A stretch of 64,000 nt of DNA from Jannaschia sp. GRR-S6-38. GTDB lineage: Bacteria; Pseudomonadota; Alphaproteobacteria; Rhodobacterales; Rhodobacteraceae. Positions within the stretch are counted from its first letter, which is position 1, and each line of letters opens with the position of its first letter. Below are positions 8,460 through 20,064 of this stretch, in pieces. The stretch covers positions 1-64,000 of the forward strand of contig NZ_CP122537.1 in the NCBI RefSeq assembly GCF_029853695.1. Reading direction: 5' to 3'. A program made the position numbers and the translations under genes. The notes under the pieces are model-generated. The model saw only the letters and a program-made list of their open reading frames with translations, had not been told where the DNA came from and did no database searches.

Positions 8460-9179
8460 TCAGCCGACCGTGCCGCCCGCGGGACGGCTGGTGATATCGG
8501 CCTTGGTGCGATCCTCGTCCGGCATCTCGCCGGTCACCAGATAGATGACCTGCTCGGCGATGCCGGTGACCAGATCACCCATTCGTTCGATGTTCTTGGC
8601 CATGAAATGCAGGTGCATGCAGGCGGTGATGTTGCGCGGGTCTTCCATCATGTGGGTCAGGTATTCGCGGAACAGGCCGTTGTAGATCTGGTCGACCTCC
8701 TCGTCGCGGGCGCGCACGTCGGCGGCCAGCGCGGCGTCGCGCTGCACATAGGCGTCGAGTACGTCCTTGAGCATCATCCTGACCGCCCGCGACATCCGCT
8801 TGAGCGAGGCCGCACCGCCCTCCACCGGTTGAAGTTCCATAATGATTTCCGAGCGTTTCGCCATGTTCTTCGCGTAATCGCCGATGCGCTCCAGCGCGGC
8901 CGAGATGCGGAACACGGTCAGCACGGTGCGCAGGTCGGTGGCGATGGGCTGGCGCAGCGCGATGACGCGGGCGGCCTCCTCGTTGACGCGCAGTTCCATC
9001 GCGTCGATGGCCTTGTCGCCGTGGCGGACCTTGGCGGCCAGGTCGGCGTCGCCTTCGGCCAGCGCTTCGGCGGCCTGGGCGATGGCCTCCTCGACCTGGC
9101 CGCCCATCTTCATGATCAGGCTTTCGATCATCTCGAGGTCGCGGTCGAAGGCGGTGGCGATATGGGTGCTGGTGATCAT
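8460..9179 (-). CDS. phoU: Phosphate transport regulator PhoU
   Basis: This 239-residue all-helical protein links the PstSCAB transporter to PhoR and keeps the Pho regulon off when phosphate is plentiful. It contains two tandem three-helix PhoU repeats. Metal-binding E/D-rich motifs are visible, for example LRTVLTVFRISAALERIGDYA in repeat one and HFMAKNIERMGDL in repeat two. It lies 11 bases after pstB and one base before phoB. Confidence 0.95.
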   Translation of the reverse strand: MITSTHIATAFDRDLEMIESLIMKMGGQVEEAIAQAAEALAEGDADLAAKVRHGDKAIDAMELRVNEEAARVIALRQPIATDLRTVLTVFRISAALERIGDYAKNMAKRSEIIMELQPVEGGAASLKRMSRAVRMMLKDVLDAYVQRDAALAADVRARDEEVDQIYNGLFREYLTHMMEDPRNITACMHLHFMAKNIERMGDLVTGIAEQVIYLVTGEMPDEDRTKADITSRPAGGTVG

Positions 9180-9190
9180 GGGCTCTCTCC

Positions 9191-9985
<795 letters not shown>

Positions 9986-9999
9986 GGCGGTCCCCTCGC

Positions 10000-11346
10000 C
10001 TACCAGCGCCGCTCGAACCGCCGGCGCAGGAAGATCGCCGTCAGGTTCATGACCAGGAGGAAGGCCAGCAGCACGATGATCGCACCGGAGGCCCGTTCGA
10101 CAAAGGCCGGATCGGAACGCTGGGTGAAGTTGTAGATCTGGACCGGCAGCGCGGTCGCCGGGTCGAAGAAGCCCTCTGGCGGGGCCGCAGGGTATTCGCG
10201 CACGAAGGCCACCATGCCGATCAGCAGGAGCGGCGCCGTCTCGCCCAGGGCCTGCGCCAGGCCGATGATGGTGCCGGTCAGGATGCCGGGCATGGCGAGC
10301 GGCAGGACGTGGTGGAACACGGCCTGCATCCGGCTTGCGCCCAGGCCCAGGGCCGCGTCGCGGATCGAGGGCGGCACCGATTTCAGCGAGGCCCGGGTGG
10401 CGATGATGATCGTGGGCAGCGTCATCAGCGTCAGGACCAGCCCGCCCACGATCGGCGCCGATTGCGGCAGGCCCATGAAGTTGATGAAGATCGCGAGGCC
10501 CAGGATCCCGAAGACGATGGACGGCACGGCGGCGAGGTTCGAGATGTTCACCTCGATCAGGTCGGTCAGGCGGTTCTGCGGCGCGAATTCCTCGAGATAG
10601 ATCGAGGCCGCGACCCCGATCGGCAGCGCCAGCGCCAGGACCACCAGCATCATGTAGAGCGAGCCCAGGATCGCCACGCCCAGGCCCGCCGCCTCGGGGC
10701 GGGTGTCGGAGGCGTCGGGGGCGGTCAGGAAGCGCCAGTTGAAGCCGGTCCGCAGCAGCTCCGCCTCTTCCAGCGCCTCGGCCAGCTGCAGCTGTTCGGG
10801 CGAGACGTTGTTGTCGAGCTCCGCCGTCGCGTAGGTCACGCGGCCCTTGAAGAACCCGTCGATGCGGCCATTGGCCAGCACCTCGACCGGGATCGTCTGG
10901 CCGATGACGTCGGGGTTGGCGAGCACGAAGCTGCGAAGCTGCGCCACGCTCTCGTCCGAGATCAGCCCGGCCGCGTCCTTTGCCGACAGCGCGGTTTCGA
11001 TCCCCTCGGCCTCCAGCGTCGCCATCAGCCCGTCGCGCAGCAGGGGCGCGTAGTCGAAGGTCGTGACCTTGGCCATCACTTCTGGATCGCGGGTGCCGGA
11101 CTTGTCGAGCTTGTCCTCGGGCAGCGCGACCATGATGTCGATGGTCGTCTGCCGGAAGGCCGACAGGCCGTTGGTCAGGACCGAGGTGAGCAGGATCACC
11201 AGGGCCAGCAGGCCCACGCAGATCGCGGTCAACCCGTAGGCCTTGAAGCGCGCCTCGGCGGCGTTGCGGCGGGTGGTTCGGCGGTCGGGGGCCATCAGCG
11301 ACCCCTGCCCCGCGCCGGTCTTCGTCTGGGCGGTCGCGTCGGTCAT
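10000..11346 (-). CDS. pstA: Phosphate ABC transporter permease PstA, enlarged
   Basis: This is an inner-membrane permease subunit. The C-terminal ~240 residues hold the conserved permease core, with the EAA-type loop [27 protein letters not shown]. The protein is 448 residues against roughly 280-300 for the classic PstA. The extra length is an N-terminal transmembrane helix followed by about 150 residues (roughly 60-205) predicted to face the periplasm. Such enlarged forms occur in alphaproteobacteria. Its ATG overlaps the pstC stop. Confidence 0.93.
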   Translation of the reverse strand: MTDATAQTKTGAGQGSLMAPDRRTTRRNAAEARFKAYGLTAICVGLLALVILLTSVLTNGLSAFRQTTIDIMVALPEDKLDKSGTRDPEVMAKVTTFDYAPLLRDGLMATLEAEGIETALSAKDAAGLISDESVAQLRSFVLANPDVIGQTIPVEVLANGRIDGFFKGRVTYATAELDNNVSPEQLQLAEALEEAELLRTGFNWRFLTAPDASDTRPEAAGLGVAILGSLYMMLVVLALALPIGVAASIYLEEFAPQNRLTDLIEVNISNLAAVPSIVFGILGLAIFINFMGLPQSAPIVGGLVLTLMTLPTIIIATRASLKSVPPSIRDAALGLGASRMQAVFHHVLPLAMPGILTGTIIGLAQALGETAPLLLIGMVAFVREYPAAPPEGFFDPATALPVQIYNFTQRSDPAFVERASGAIIVLLAFLLVMNLTAIFLRRRFERRW

Positions 11347-12782
11347 TCGTACTGCTCCCGGTAGCGGCGCACGATATAGAGCGCGAGCACGTTCAGCCCC
11401 AGCGTGATGACGAAGAGCGTCAAGCCCAGGGCGAAGGCGACCAGCGTCTCGGGCGAGGCGAAATCGGTGTCGCCGGTCAGCTGGCTGACGATCTTGACGG
11501 TGACGGTGGTCATCGCCTCGAACGGGTTCAGGTCGAGCCGGGCCGCGGCCCCCGCCCCCAGCACCACGATCATCGTCTCGCCGATGGCCCGGCTGGCGGC
11601 CAGCAGCACGGCGCCGACGATGCCCGGAAGGGCCGCGGGCACGATGACCTGGCGCACCGTCTCGGACCGGGTCGCGCCGAGGCCGAGTGAGCCGTCGCGC
11701 ATCGCCTGCGGCACGGCGTTGATAATATCGTCGGACAGCGAGGAGACGAAGGGGATCAGCATGATCCCCATGACCAGCCCCGCCGTCATCACCGAGGAAG
11801 CGGAATTCCCGAGGCCCAGCGGCTGTGCCAAGGCGTCGCGCAGGAACGGGCCCACCGTCACCAGCGCGAAGAGGCCGTAGACGATGGTCGGGATGCCGGC
11901 CAACACCTCGAGCATGGGCTTCACGATCCCGCGGAAGCGCTTGCCGGCATATTCCGACAGGTAGATCGCCGCGAAGAGGCCCACCGGCACGGCGACCAGG
12001 AGGGCGATGAAGCTGATATAAAGCGTGCCCCAGAGCAGCGGCAGGATGCCCAGCTCGGACGCCCCGCCGCGGCCCGAGAAGCTCGGCGCCCAGTTCGTCG
12101 AGAAGAAGAACTCGGCCGCGGGGTATTGGCGGAAGAAGTTGAGCGACTCGAAGAGCAGCGACAGCACGATCGCCAGCGTTGTCAGGATAGCGACCGAGGC
12201 CGCGGCGCCCAGCATTACCAGAACCACGCGCTCGACGACGTTGCGCGCGCGGAAGGCACCGTCGGAGCGGCGCAGCGCCCAGGCCGCGCCCGCGAGCGCG
12301 AGGAGCAGCACGACGGCCGTCATCGCCATGTTCCCGGTCGCGCGCCCCTCGCGATAGGCGATGGCCGCGGCCAGGACCGCGTCGGACAATTCGGCCCCGA
12401 GCGCCGTGCCGCCGGCGGCCAGCGCCGCGTCGACCTCGGCCGAGCCGGCCTCGCCATCGCGGCCCAACGCATCGAGCCCGTCCGCCACGCGGCGCACATC
12501 GGCTAGGACCAGGCTCAGGGTGCCGCCCTCGGGAATGGCGGCCTCGGGGAAGTCGGCGGCCGCGCCCCGGTCCAGCACCATGGGCTGGACCAGCAGCCAG
12601 AGCACCAGCACGCCGAGCGCGGGGATCAGCGCCGTGAGAAGGCCGTTCAGCCCGTAATAGACCGGCAGCGAATGCAGCCGCCGCGCGTCGCCGCCGACCG
12701 AGGCCAGCGCCCGGCGCCGGGCCAGGACGAACGCGACCGCCCCGAGGGCGGCCAGCGCGAGGATGATCCAGGACAGCGGCAT
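11343..12782 (-). CDS. pstC: Phosphate ABC transporter permease PstC, enlarged
   Basis: This 479-residue permease partner of PstA has its core in the C-terminal half, with [16 protein letters not shown] and the coupling loop [21 protein letters not shown]. The N-terminal ~190 residues add two or three further membrane helices around a soluble segment, again longer than the ~320-residue classic form. I set the start at 12782 ([13 protein letters not shown]); the long frame to 13508 is a shadow inside pstS. Four-base overlap with pstA follows. Confidence 0.93.
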   Translation of the reverse strand: MPLSWIILALAALGAVAFVLARRRALASVGGDARRLHSLPVYYGLNGLLTALIPALGVLVLWLLVQPMVLDRGAAADFPEAAIPEGGTLSLVLADVRRVADGLDALGRDGEAGSAEVDAALAAGGTALGAELSDAVLAAAIAYREGRATGNMAMTAVVLLLALAGAAWALRRSDGAFRARNVVERVVLVMLGAAASVAILTTLAIVLSLLFESLNFFRQYPAAEFFFSTNWAPSFSGRGGASELGILPLLWGTLYISFIALLVAVPVGLFAAIYLSEYAGKRFRGIVKPMLEVLAGIPTIVYGLFALVTVGPFLRDALAQPLGLGNSASSVMTAGLVMGIMLIPFVSSLSDDIINAVPQAMRDGSLGLGATRSETVRQVIVPAALPGIVGAVLLAASRAIGETMIVVLGAGAAARLDLNPFEAMTTVTVKIVSQLTGDTDFASPETLVAFALGLTLFVITLGLNVLALYIVRRYREQYE

Positions 12783-12829
12783 CGGCGTCTCGTCAGTGGT
12801 TCGGATCGTAAGCGGTTCGGATCGTGCGG

Positions 12830-12856
12830 GGCCGGGACGCGCAGGGCGCCCCGGCC
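12830..12856 (-). promoter_or_regulatory. Hairpin between pstS and pstC
   Basis: In the 83-base gap between pstS and pstC, a 7-bp stem (GGCCGGG/CCCGGCC) encloses a 13-base loop beginning ten bases after the pstS stop. Such a structure can protect the pstS transcript end and lower transporter-subunit expression relative to the binding protein. Closer to pstC a 12-base direct repeat, GGTTCGGATCGT, occurs at 12798-12809 and again at 12814-12825. Confidence 0.5.
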
Positions 12857-12865
12857 AGCCGGCTC

Positions 12866-13894
12866 TTACTGCATCGCCTGCTCGTCGGCCACCTTGGCCT
12901 GCGTCTCGGCCAGCTCCGGATCGGCGACGAGGCCGTAATCGGCCAGCGGCCCGTCGGGTCCGGCGATGTCGTCGAGCACGAAGAACTCGGCGAATTCCTT
13001 CAGGCCGGGGATCGCGCCGAGATGGGCCTTCTTGATGTAAAAGTAGAGCGGGCGCGACACCGGGTATTCGCCCGACGAGATTGTCTCGGTCGACGGCGTG
13101 ACGCCGTTCATCGTGGCGACCTTCAGGACGGCGGTGTTGTTCTCGTAGAAGGAAAGGCCGAACACGCCCACGCCGTCGGGGTCGCTTTCGATCCGGGCCA
13201 GCGTCTCGGTGTAGTCGCCGTCGATATCGACCGCCGCGCCGTCGTCGCGGATCGACATGCAGGCATCCTCGGCGGCGTCCTCGTCCAGGCCGGCCGCCAT
13301 CATGCGCTCCATCGCGCCGGTATCCTCGCAGCCCTGCAGGACGACCTTCTCCTCGAAGACCTCGCGGGTGCCGTGCTTGGTGCCGGGGATGAAGGCCAGG
13401 ATCTCGACATCGGGCAGCGACGCGTCGATCTGCGACCAGGTGGTGTTGGGATTGGCGGCCATCGTCCCATCCTCGCCCGGAATCTCCTTGGCCATGGCCA
13501 GGTACCACTGGGCGGGTGTGAAATCGGTGAAGTCCGGCCCGTCCTGCCGCGAGGCGAAGACGATGCCGTCATAGCCGATGCGGACCTCGATGATATCGGT
13601 CACGCCGGCTTCGGCGCAGGCCGCGCGCTCGGCGTCGCGGATGGCGCGCGAGGCGTTGGCGATGTCGATCGTGTTCTCGCCCACGCCCTCGCAGAAGCGC
13701 TTGAGCCCGGCGGAGGAGCCGCCCGACTCGACCACCGGGGTCGGGAAGTCGAAATTCTCGCCGAAGGCTTCGGCGACGATGGAGGCATAAGGCAGGACGG
13801 TCGAGGATCCGGCGATCTGGACCTGGTCACGGGCCTGCGCGGCGGTGGCGGCGAGGCCGATGGCGGCGGCCGTGGCGGTGAGGCGAAGGGACAT
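12866..13894 (-). CDS. pstS: Periplasmic phosphate-binding protein PstS
   Basis: This 342-residue solute-binding protein captures phosphate in the periplasm for PstCAB. It has a signal peptide (MSLRLTATAAAIGLAATAAQA, cleavage before RDQV). The phosphate-binding motifs are IAGSSTVLPYA near the N-terminus, ESGGSSAGLKRFCEG, and the GTKHGTREVFE loop. AGGAG about six bases before the ATG supports the start. It is the first gene behind the Pho box at 13983-14011. Confidence 0.95.
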   Translation of the reverse strand: MSLRLTATAAAIGLAATAAQARDQVQIAGSSTVLPYASIVAEAFGENFDFPTPVVESGGSSAGLKRFCEGVGENTIDIANASRAIRDAERAACAEAGVTDIIEVRIGYDGIVFASRQDGPDFTDFTPAQWYLAMAKEIPGEDGTMAANPNTTWSQIDASLPDVEILAFIPGTKHGTREVFEEKVVLQGCEDTGAMERMMAAGLDEDAAEDACMSIRDDGAAVDIDGDYTETLARIESDPDGVGVFGLSFYENNTAVLKVATMNGVTPSTETISSGEYPVSRPLYFYIKKAHLGAIPGLKEFAEFFVLDDIAGPDGPLADYGLVADPELAETQAKVADEQAMQ

Positions 13895-13982
13895 GGGACA
13901 GGCTCCTGTCTCGATCTCGGTTCGATGGACGCCCCCCTGGCGCCCATTCGCGACCCGCCTACGCGCGAGTTGCTGGGCTTTT

Positions 13983-14011
13983 GTGACAGTCGCGTAACGG
14001 TTTTATGACAG
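13983..14011 (-). promoter_or_regulatory. Pho box of the pst operon (three repeats)
   Basis: Read on the minus strand this is CTGTCAT-AAAA-CCGTTAC-GCGA-CTGTCAC, three 7-base units at an exact 11-base period. The PhoB recognition site is defined as tandem CTGTCAC-like units on that spacing. The outer two units match well and the middle one partly. It lies about 90 bases upstream of pstS and directly after the phoR stop, so pst-phoU-phoB has its own phosphate-controlled promoter. Confidence 0.88.
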
Positions 14012-14027
14012 CGCCCGTCCCGTGGCG

Positions 14028-15056
14028 TCACGCCGCCGGAAGGATCACCGAGACGCGGGTCCCCTCCCCCGGCGCGCTTTCGATCCTCAGCCGCCCGCGA
14101 TGGCGGTTGACGATGTGCTTCACGATGGAGAGGCCCAGCCCCGTGCCGCCCTGCGCTCGCGACCGGCCGGTGTCGACGCGGTAGAAGCGCTCGGTCAGCC
14201 GCGGGACGTGTTCGGGCGCGATGCCGGGCCCGTCATCGGCCACCTCCAGGCGCCAGGCCCGGGCGCGCAGCACCGGCTCGCGCGCGACGGGCTGCAGCGT
14301 CAGGGTCACGCGCCCGGGCCGGGCGCCGTATTTCACCGCGTTCTCGATCAGGTTGGACAGGACCTGCATCAGCTGGTCCCGGTCGCCCTGCACCGGGGCC
14401 GCTTCGGGCAGGTCGAGCGCGATCCGCACGCCCTCCGCCTCCGCGCCCGGCCGCAGGAGGCCCGCGGCCTCCGACGCCAGCGCGGCCAGGTCGAGCCGGT
14501 CCGTCGGACGCCGCCGCGCCTGCCCTTCCAAGCGACTGAGCGAGAGCAGGTCCGAGACCAGCCGGTCCATGCGCGCGACCTCCTGCGCCATCATCGCGAG
14601 AAAGCGCCCGCGCGCGGCCGGATCGTCGCGCGCGGGGCCCTGCAGCGTCTCGATGAACCCGGCGATGGCGGTCAGCGGGGTCTTCAGCTCATGGCTGACA
14701 TTGGCGACGAAATCGCGCCGTTGCGACGCCCCCGCTTGCGCTTCTGTCAGGTCCCGGAAGACCAGCAGCACGGTGCCGTCGAGCGGCGTGATGCGGACCT
14801 CGTAGGCGGCCTCGACCGCGCCGGAGCTGTGGGTGATGCGCGCCCGCCCCTCGATGCCGCCGGCCAGCGCGTCCTCGACCGGGCTGACCAGCGCCGGCTG
14901 GCGCAGCACCGCCATGTGGGGCTGCCCGACGATCCAGGCGCCGAGCACGTCGCGCGCCGCCGGATTGGCCAGCGCCACGCGACCCGCGCGATCCAGCAGC
15001 AGCGCCGGCTCGACAAGCGCGTCGAGGACCGGCGCGACCTGCGCGGGATCGGTCAG
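14028..15056 (-). CDS. phoR: Phosphate regulon sensor histidine kinase PhoR, no visible membrane segment
   Basis: This is a histidine kinase of about 342 residues with an N-terminal PAS-like domain (~15-110). The dimerisation/phosphoacceptor helix is [19 protein letters not shown]. The ATPase domain has N ([11 protein letters not shown]), G1 ([12 protein letters not shown]), and [13 protein letters not shown]. No ATG fits: upstream sequence in this frame is shadow of proA. The most economical start is CTG at 15056, overlapping the proA stop as CTGA ([11 protein letters not shown]). No transmembrane helix is seen, unlike classic PhoR. Position before the Pho box and pst operon supports the name. 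Confidence 0.82.
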   Translation of the reverse strand: MTDPAQVAPVLDALVEPALLLDRAGRVALANPAARDVLGAWIVGQPHMAVLRQPALVSPVEDALAGGIEGRARITHSSGAVEAAYEVRITPLDGTVLLVFRDLTEAQAGASQRRDFVANVSHELKTPLTAIAGFIETLQGPARDDPAARGRFLAMMAQEVARMDRLVSDLLSLSRLEGQARRRPTDRLDLAALASEAAGLLRPGAEAEGVRIALDLPEAAPVQGDRDQLMQVLSNLIENAVKYGARPGRVTLTLQPVAREPVLRARAWRLEVADDGPGIAPEHVPRLTERFYRVDTGRSRAQGGTGLGLSIVKHIVNRHRGRLRIESAPGEGTRVSVILPAA

Positions 15057-16312
15057 GGCCGGACCGCGCCGTCCGCGGTGACGAGATACTTGAACGAGCA
15101 GAGCTGCTCGGCGCCCACGGGCCCGCGCGCATGCATCTTGCCGGTGGCGATGCCGATCTCGGCGCCCATCCCGAACTCGGCGCCATCGGCGAACTGGGTC
15201 GAGGCGTTGTGCATCAGGATCGCGCTGTCGAGCCCGCCGAAGAACCGCGCGACCGGCGCGGCGTCCTCGGCGATGATGCAATCGGTGTGGTCCGAGCCGT
15301 AGCGCCGGATATGCGCGATGGCATCGTCAACGTCTTCAACGACTTTCGCGGCGATCTTCATGTCGAGGAACTCGGTCCCCCAATCGTCCTCGCGCGCTTC
15401 CCGCGTGCCGCGAAGGCCCGCGCCGGCGCGAACCTCGACCCCGGCCTCCATCAGCATGTCGCAGACCTGCTGGCCCAGGCCCGCGGCGATGTCGCGGTGG
15501 ATCAGAAGGCATTCCGCCGAGCCGCAGATACCGGTGCGCCGGGTCTTGGCGTTCAGCACGATGGCCCGCGCCTTTTCGGGGTCGGCGGAGGCGTCGAGAT
15601 AGACATGCACGATGCCTTCGAGATGGGCGAAGACCGGCACCCGCGCCTCGCGCTGGACGAGGCCCACGAGCCCCTTTCCGCCGCGCGGCACGATCACGTC
15701 GATATGGTCGGTCGCGGTCAGCATGGCCTGCACGGCGGCGCGGTCGCGCGTCGGCACGAGCTGGATTGCCTCGGCGGGAAGGCCCGCCGCCTCCAGCCCC
15801 GCGACCATCGCGGCGTGGATGCTGCGCGAGGAATGGAAGCCCTCGGACCCGCCGCGCAGGATCACCGCGTTGCCGGATTTCAGGCAGAGCGCGCCGGCAT
15901 CGGCGGTCACGTTGGGGCGACTTTCGTAGATCACGCCGACCACGCCCAGGGGCGTGCGCACACGGCGGATATGAAGGCCGTTGGGCCGGTCCCACTCGGC
16001 CAGCACCGCGCCCACCGGGTCGGGCTGCTCGGCGATGGCGCGCAGGCTGTCGACGATGTCGCGGATGCGGTCCTCGTCGAGCCGAAGCCGGTCCATCATC
16101 GCGGCGCTCAGCCCCTTGTCGCGGCCGTATTCCATGTCCCGCGCATTGGCCGCCAGGACGGCGTCGCGGTCGCGCCACAGCGCCTCGGCCGCCCCGATCA
16201 GGGCGGCGTGCTTGCGCTCCGCCGAGGCCTGCGCCAGTACCGTGGCCGCCGCGCGCGCGGCCTCGCCCATGGCGCGCATCAGAGCGGGGATGTCGTGGCT
16301 CAGGTCCTTCAT
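15053..16312 (-). CDS. proA: Gamma-glutamyl phosphate reductase
   Basis: This 419-residue cytoplasmic enzyme of proline synthesis reduces gamma-glutamyl phosphate to glutamate semialdehyde with NADPH. The catalytic Cys lies in [15 protein letters not shown]. The cofactor region includes [15 protein letters not shown], and the C-terminal part has [23 protein letters not shown] split across the conserved GAE motif. Nine bases separate it from the upstream proB, and its stop overlaps the putative phoR start. Confidence 0.96.
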   Translation of the reverse strand: MKDLSHDIPALMRAMGEAARAAATVLAQASAERKHAALIGAAEALWRDRDAVLAANARDMEYGRDKGLSAAMMDRLRLDEDRIRDIVDSLRAIAEQPDPVGAVLAEWDRPNGLHIRRVRTPLGVVGVIYESRPNVTADAGALCLKSGNAVILRGGSEGFHSSRSIHAAMVAGLEAAGLPAEAIQLVPTRDRAAVQAMLTATDHIDVIVPRGGKGLVGLVQREARVPVFAHLEGIVHVYLDASADPEKARAIVLNAKTRRTGICGSAECLLIHRDIAAGLGQQVCDMLMEAGVEVRAGAGLRGTREAREDDWGTEFLDMKIAAKVVEDVDDAIAHIRRYGSDHTDCIIAEDAAPVARFFGGLDSAILMHNASTQFADGAEFGMGAEIGIATGKMHARGPVGAEQLCSFKYLVTADGAVRP

Positions 16313-16321
16313 GGGTTCGCC

Positions 16322-18476
<2,155 letters not shown>

Positions 18477-18482
18477 TTACGC

Positions 18483-18518
18483 CCGCCGCGACGGCGGCTC
18501 AACCCGGCCCGATCGGGC
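18483..18518 (-). other. Small hairpins between GNAT and obgE
   Basis: In the 59-base gap there is a 6-bp hairpin (CCGCCG-CGA-CGGCGG, 18483-18497) followed by a 12-base perfect palindrome GCCCGATCGGGC (18507-18518). They may damp read-through or form an mRNA-processing site. Neither has a T tract. Confidence 0.3.
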
Positions 18519-18526
18519 GCAGCCCG

Positions 18527-19096
18527 TCAGCCGCCCATCTGCCGGATATAGGTCCATTGCGGCACCACCGCGCCCCGCGCGACGCAGAAGGCCTCGGCGT
18601 CGCCGATATAGTCGAAGCCGGCATTGGTCAGCACGCGGGCCGAGGCCGGGTTGTCCTGGAACACCTTGCCGAAGACCTGGCTGTTGCCCAGCGGATTGGC
18701 GTCCATCAGCCCGCGCAGCGCCTCAGTCGCGAGGCCGGTGTTCCAGACGACCGGCGCCACCCAATAGCCGATCTCGGCCTGGCCGCGATCCATCGTCTCG
18801 AGGCTCATCAGGCCGACCAGCTCGCCCAGGCCCGCCTCGGTCGCATCCATCGCCCAGACGGTCTCGTCGCGCACGCCGTTCAGGCAACGGGTGACGAACG
18901 CATCGGCCGCGCCCGGCGGCAACGGGTGCGGGATCGAGGTGGTCATGCCGGCGACGCGCTTGTCGCCGGTGTAATGCTCGATCAGGCCCATATCGGCCCG
19001 GCGGACGGGCCGCAGCGTCAGGCGTCCGGTCCGGATTACGGCCTGGTCGCGCGACGCCTCGGGGTCGATGCGAACGGGTGCTTTCTGGGGTGTCAT
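18527..19096 (-). CDS. GNAT-family N-acetyltransferase
   Basis: This 189-residue acetyl-CoA-dependent acyltransferase is of the RimJ/RimL type that acetylates protein N-termini or small molecules. It starts with the family-typical pattern RTGRLTLRPVRRADM. It contains the acceptor-domain strand AEIGYWVAPVVWNTGLATEA and ends with NPASARVLTNAGF, the conserved C-terminal motif. The ATG at 19096 overlaps the LysE stop (ATGA). The substrate is unknown. Its place between a LysE exporter and obgE recurs in Rhodobacterales genomes as far as I recall. Confidence 0.88.
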   Translation of the reverse strand: MTPQKAPVRIDPEASRDQAVIRTGRLTLRPVRRADMGLIEHYTGDKRVAGMTTSIPHPLPPGAADAFVTRCLNGVRDETVWAMDATEAGLGELVGLMSLETMDRGQAEIGYWVAPVVWNTGLATEALRGLMDANPLGNSQVFGKVFQDNPASARVLTNAGFDYIGDAEAFCVARGAVVPQWTYIRQMGG

Positions 19097-19695
19097 GCCG
19101 GTCCTCCTCCGAACAGGACGAAAAGGACGGAGGCGACGGTCAGCGCCGCCAGCGTCCACATCAGGTATTTCTCGGTCGGCCGGCCCCGCAGGTGCCGCGC
19201 GACCAGCGCGCCCGCCATGGTCCAGAGCGGGTGCATCGCCAGCTGGCAGAGCAGCAGGACCGCCGCGATCGTGGCCGTCGCCTCCAGCGCCGGGGTGCCC
19301 GGCGCGGTGAAGGCGGTGAAGCCGCCGGTGATCATCGCCCAGGCCTTCGGGTTGAGCGGGTGCACGATCAGCCCGGCCAGAAAACCAGGCGCCGGAGCCG
19401 TGCCCGCCTGGCCCAGGCGCATGTTCGCCACGCGCCAGGCCAACCAGATGATATAGGCGGCCGAGGCCCATTTCAGCGCCGCGAAGGCCCAGGGTGCGCG
19501 GTCCGCGAGCTCCATCAGGCCGAAGCCCACGGGCCAGATGATGAATTGCTTGCCCAGGACCACGCCCGCCACGAAGGGCAGCGCGCCGCGCAGCCCGAAG
19601 CGCGCACCGGTGGCCATCAGCGCCATGTTGGCCGGCCCCGGCGTGCCGACCTGGCTGGCGGCGAAGGCGGCGAAGGGAAGGACGGCGACGGACAG
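19093..19695 (-). CDS. LysE/RhtB-family amino-acid exporter, CTG start
   Basis: This is an inner-membrane exporter of about 200 residues with five to six hydrophobic helices. The conserved LysE N-terminal motif TPGPANMALMATGA spans the first ATG at 19626, so that ATG cannot be the real start. In frame upstream there is no ATG, GTG or TTG before a stop. A CTG at 19695 lies seven bases after a perfect GGAGG, and starting there gives the normal family length. A one-base change from ATG or a sequence error is the alternative. The stop overlaps the GNAT start. Confidence 0.8.
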   Translation of the reverse strand: MSVAVLPFAAFAASQVGTPGPANMALMATGARFGLRGALPFVAGVVLGKQFIIWPVGFGLMELADRAPWAFAALKWASAAYIIWLAWRVANMRLGQAGTAPAPGFLAGLIVHPLNPKAWAMITGGFTAFTAPGTPALEATATIAAVLLLCQLAMHPLWTMAGALVARHLRGRPTEKYLMWTLAALTVASVLFVLFGGGPA

Positions 19696-19733
19696 GGCAC
19701 GGCCTCCGGGACATGGCAGGGTTCAGAAACGAG

Positions 19734-19766
19734 GAAGGGGGACCGGCCTGCCGCCGGTCCCCCTTC
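19734..19766 (-). terminator. Terminator after rpmA
   Basis: A perfect 14-bp stem (GAAGGGGGACCGGC with its complement) around a 5-base loop lies 22 bases downstream of the rpmA stop. On the minus strand it is followed by CTCGTTTC, a weak U tract. It should end the rplU-rpmA transcript and isolate it from lysE. Confidence 0.82.
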
Positions 19767-19788
19767 GGTTCGGGATATGCGGGGGCGC

Positions 19789-20058
19789 TTACTCGGCGGC
19801 CTCGGCCTCGGGGAGCACGCTGATATAGGTGCGCCCCTTGAAGCCCTTGCGGAAGGTCACGGCGCCATCGGTGGTCGCGAAGATCGTGTGGTCACGACCC
19901 AGGCCCACGCCCTCGCCCGGCCACCACTTGGTGCCGCGCTGGCGCACGATGATGTTGCCCGCGATGGCCTTCTGGCCACCGAACAGCTTGACGCCCAGGC
20001 GACGACCCGCGGAGTCGCGGCCGTTGCGGGACGAACCACCGGCTTTCTTGTGTGCCAT
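19789..20058 (-). CDS. rpmA: 50S ribosomal protein L27
   Basis: This is an 89-residue large-subunit protein whose N-terminus reaches the peptidyl-transferase centre. It begins [20 protein letters not shown], the universal L27 start, and contains [15 protein letters not shown] sequence ([16 protein letters not shown]). It lies six bases after rplU and before a strong terminator. Confidence 0.98.
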   Translation of the reverse strand: MAHKKAGGSSRNGRDSAGRRLGVKLFGGQKAIAGNIIVRQRGTKWWPGEGVGLGRDHTIFATTDGAVTFRKGFKGRTYISVLPEAEAAE

Positions 20059-20064
20059 CGGTCC

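Noticed and set aside
12824-14008. A 394-codon plus-strand frame opposite pstS
   Set aside because: It is an antisense shadow. pstS has a signal peptide, ribosome site and Pho box on the other strand.
18527-19714. A 395-codon frame suggesting a fusion ahead of the GNAT gene
   Set aside because: The N-terminal half is the lysE gene read in the wrong frame. The GNAT starts at 19096 with an ATGA overlap.
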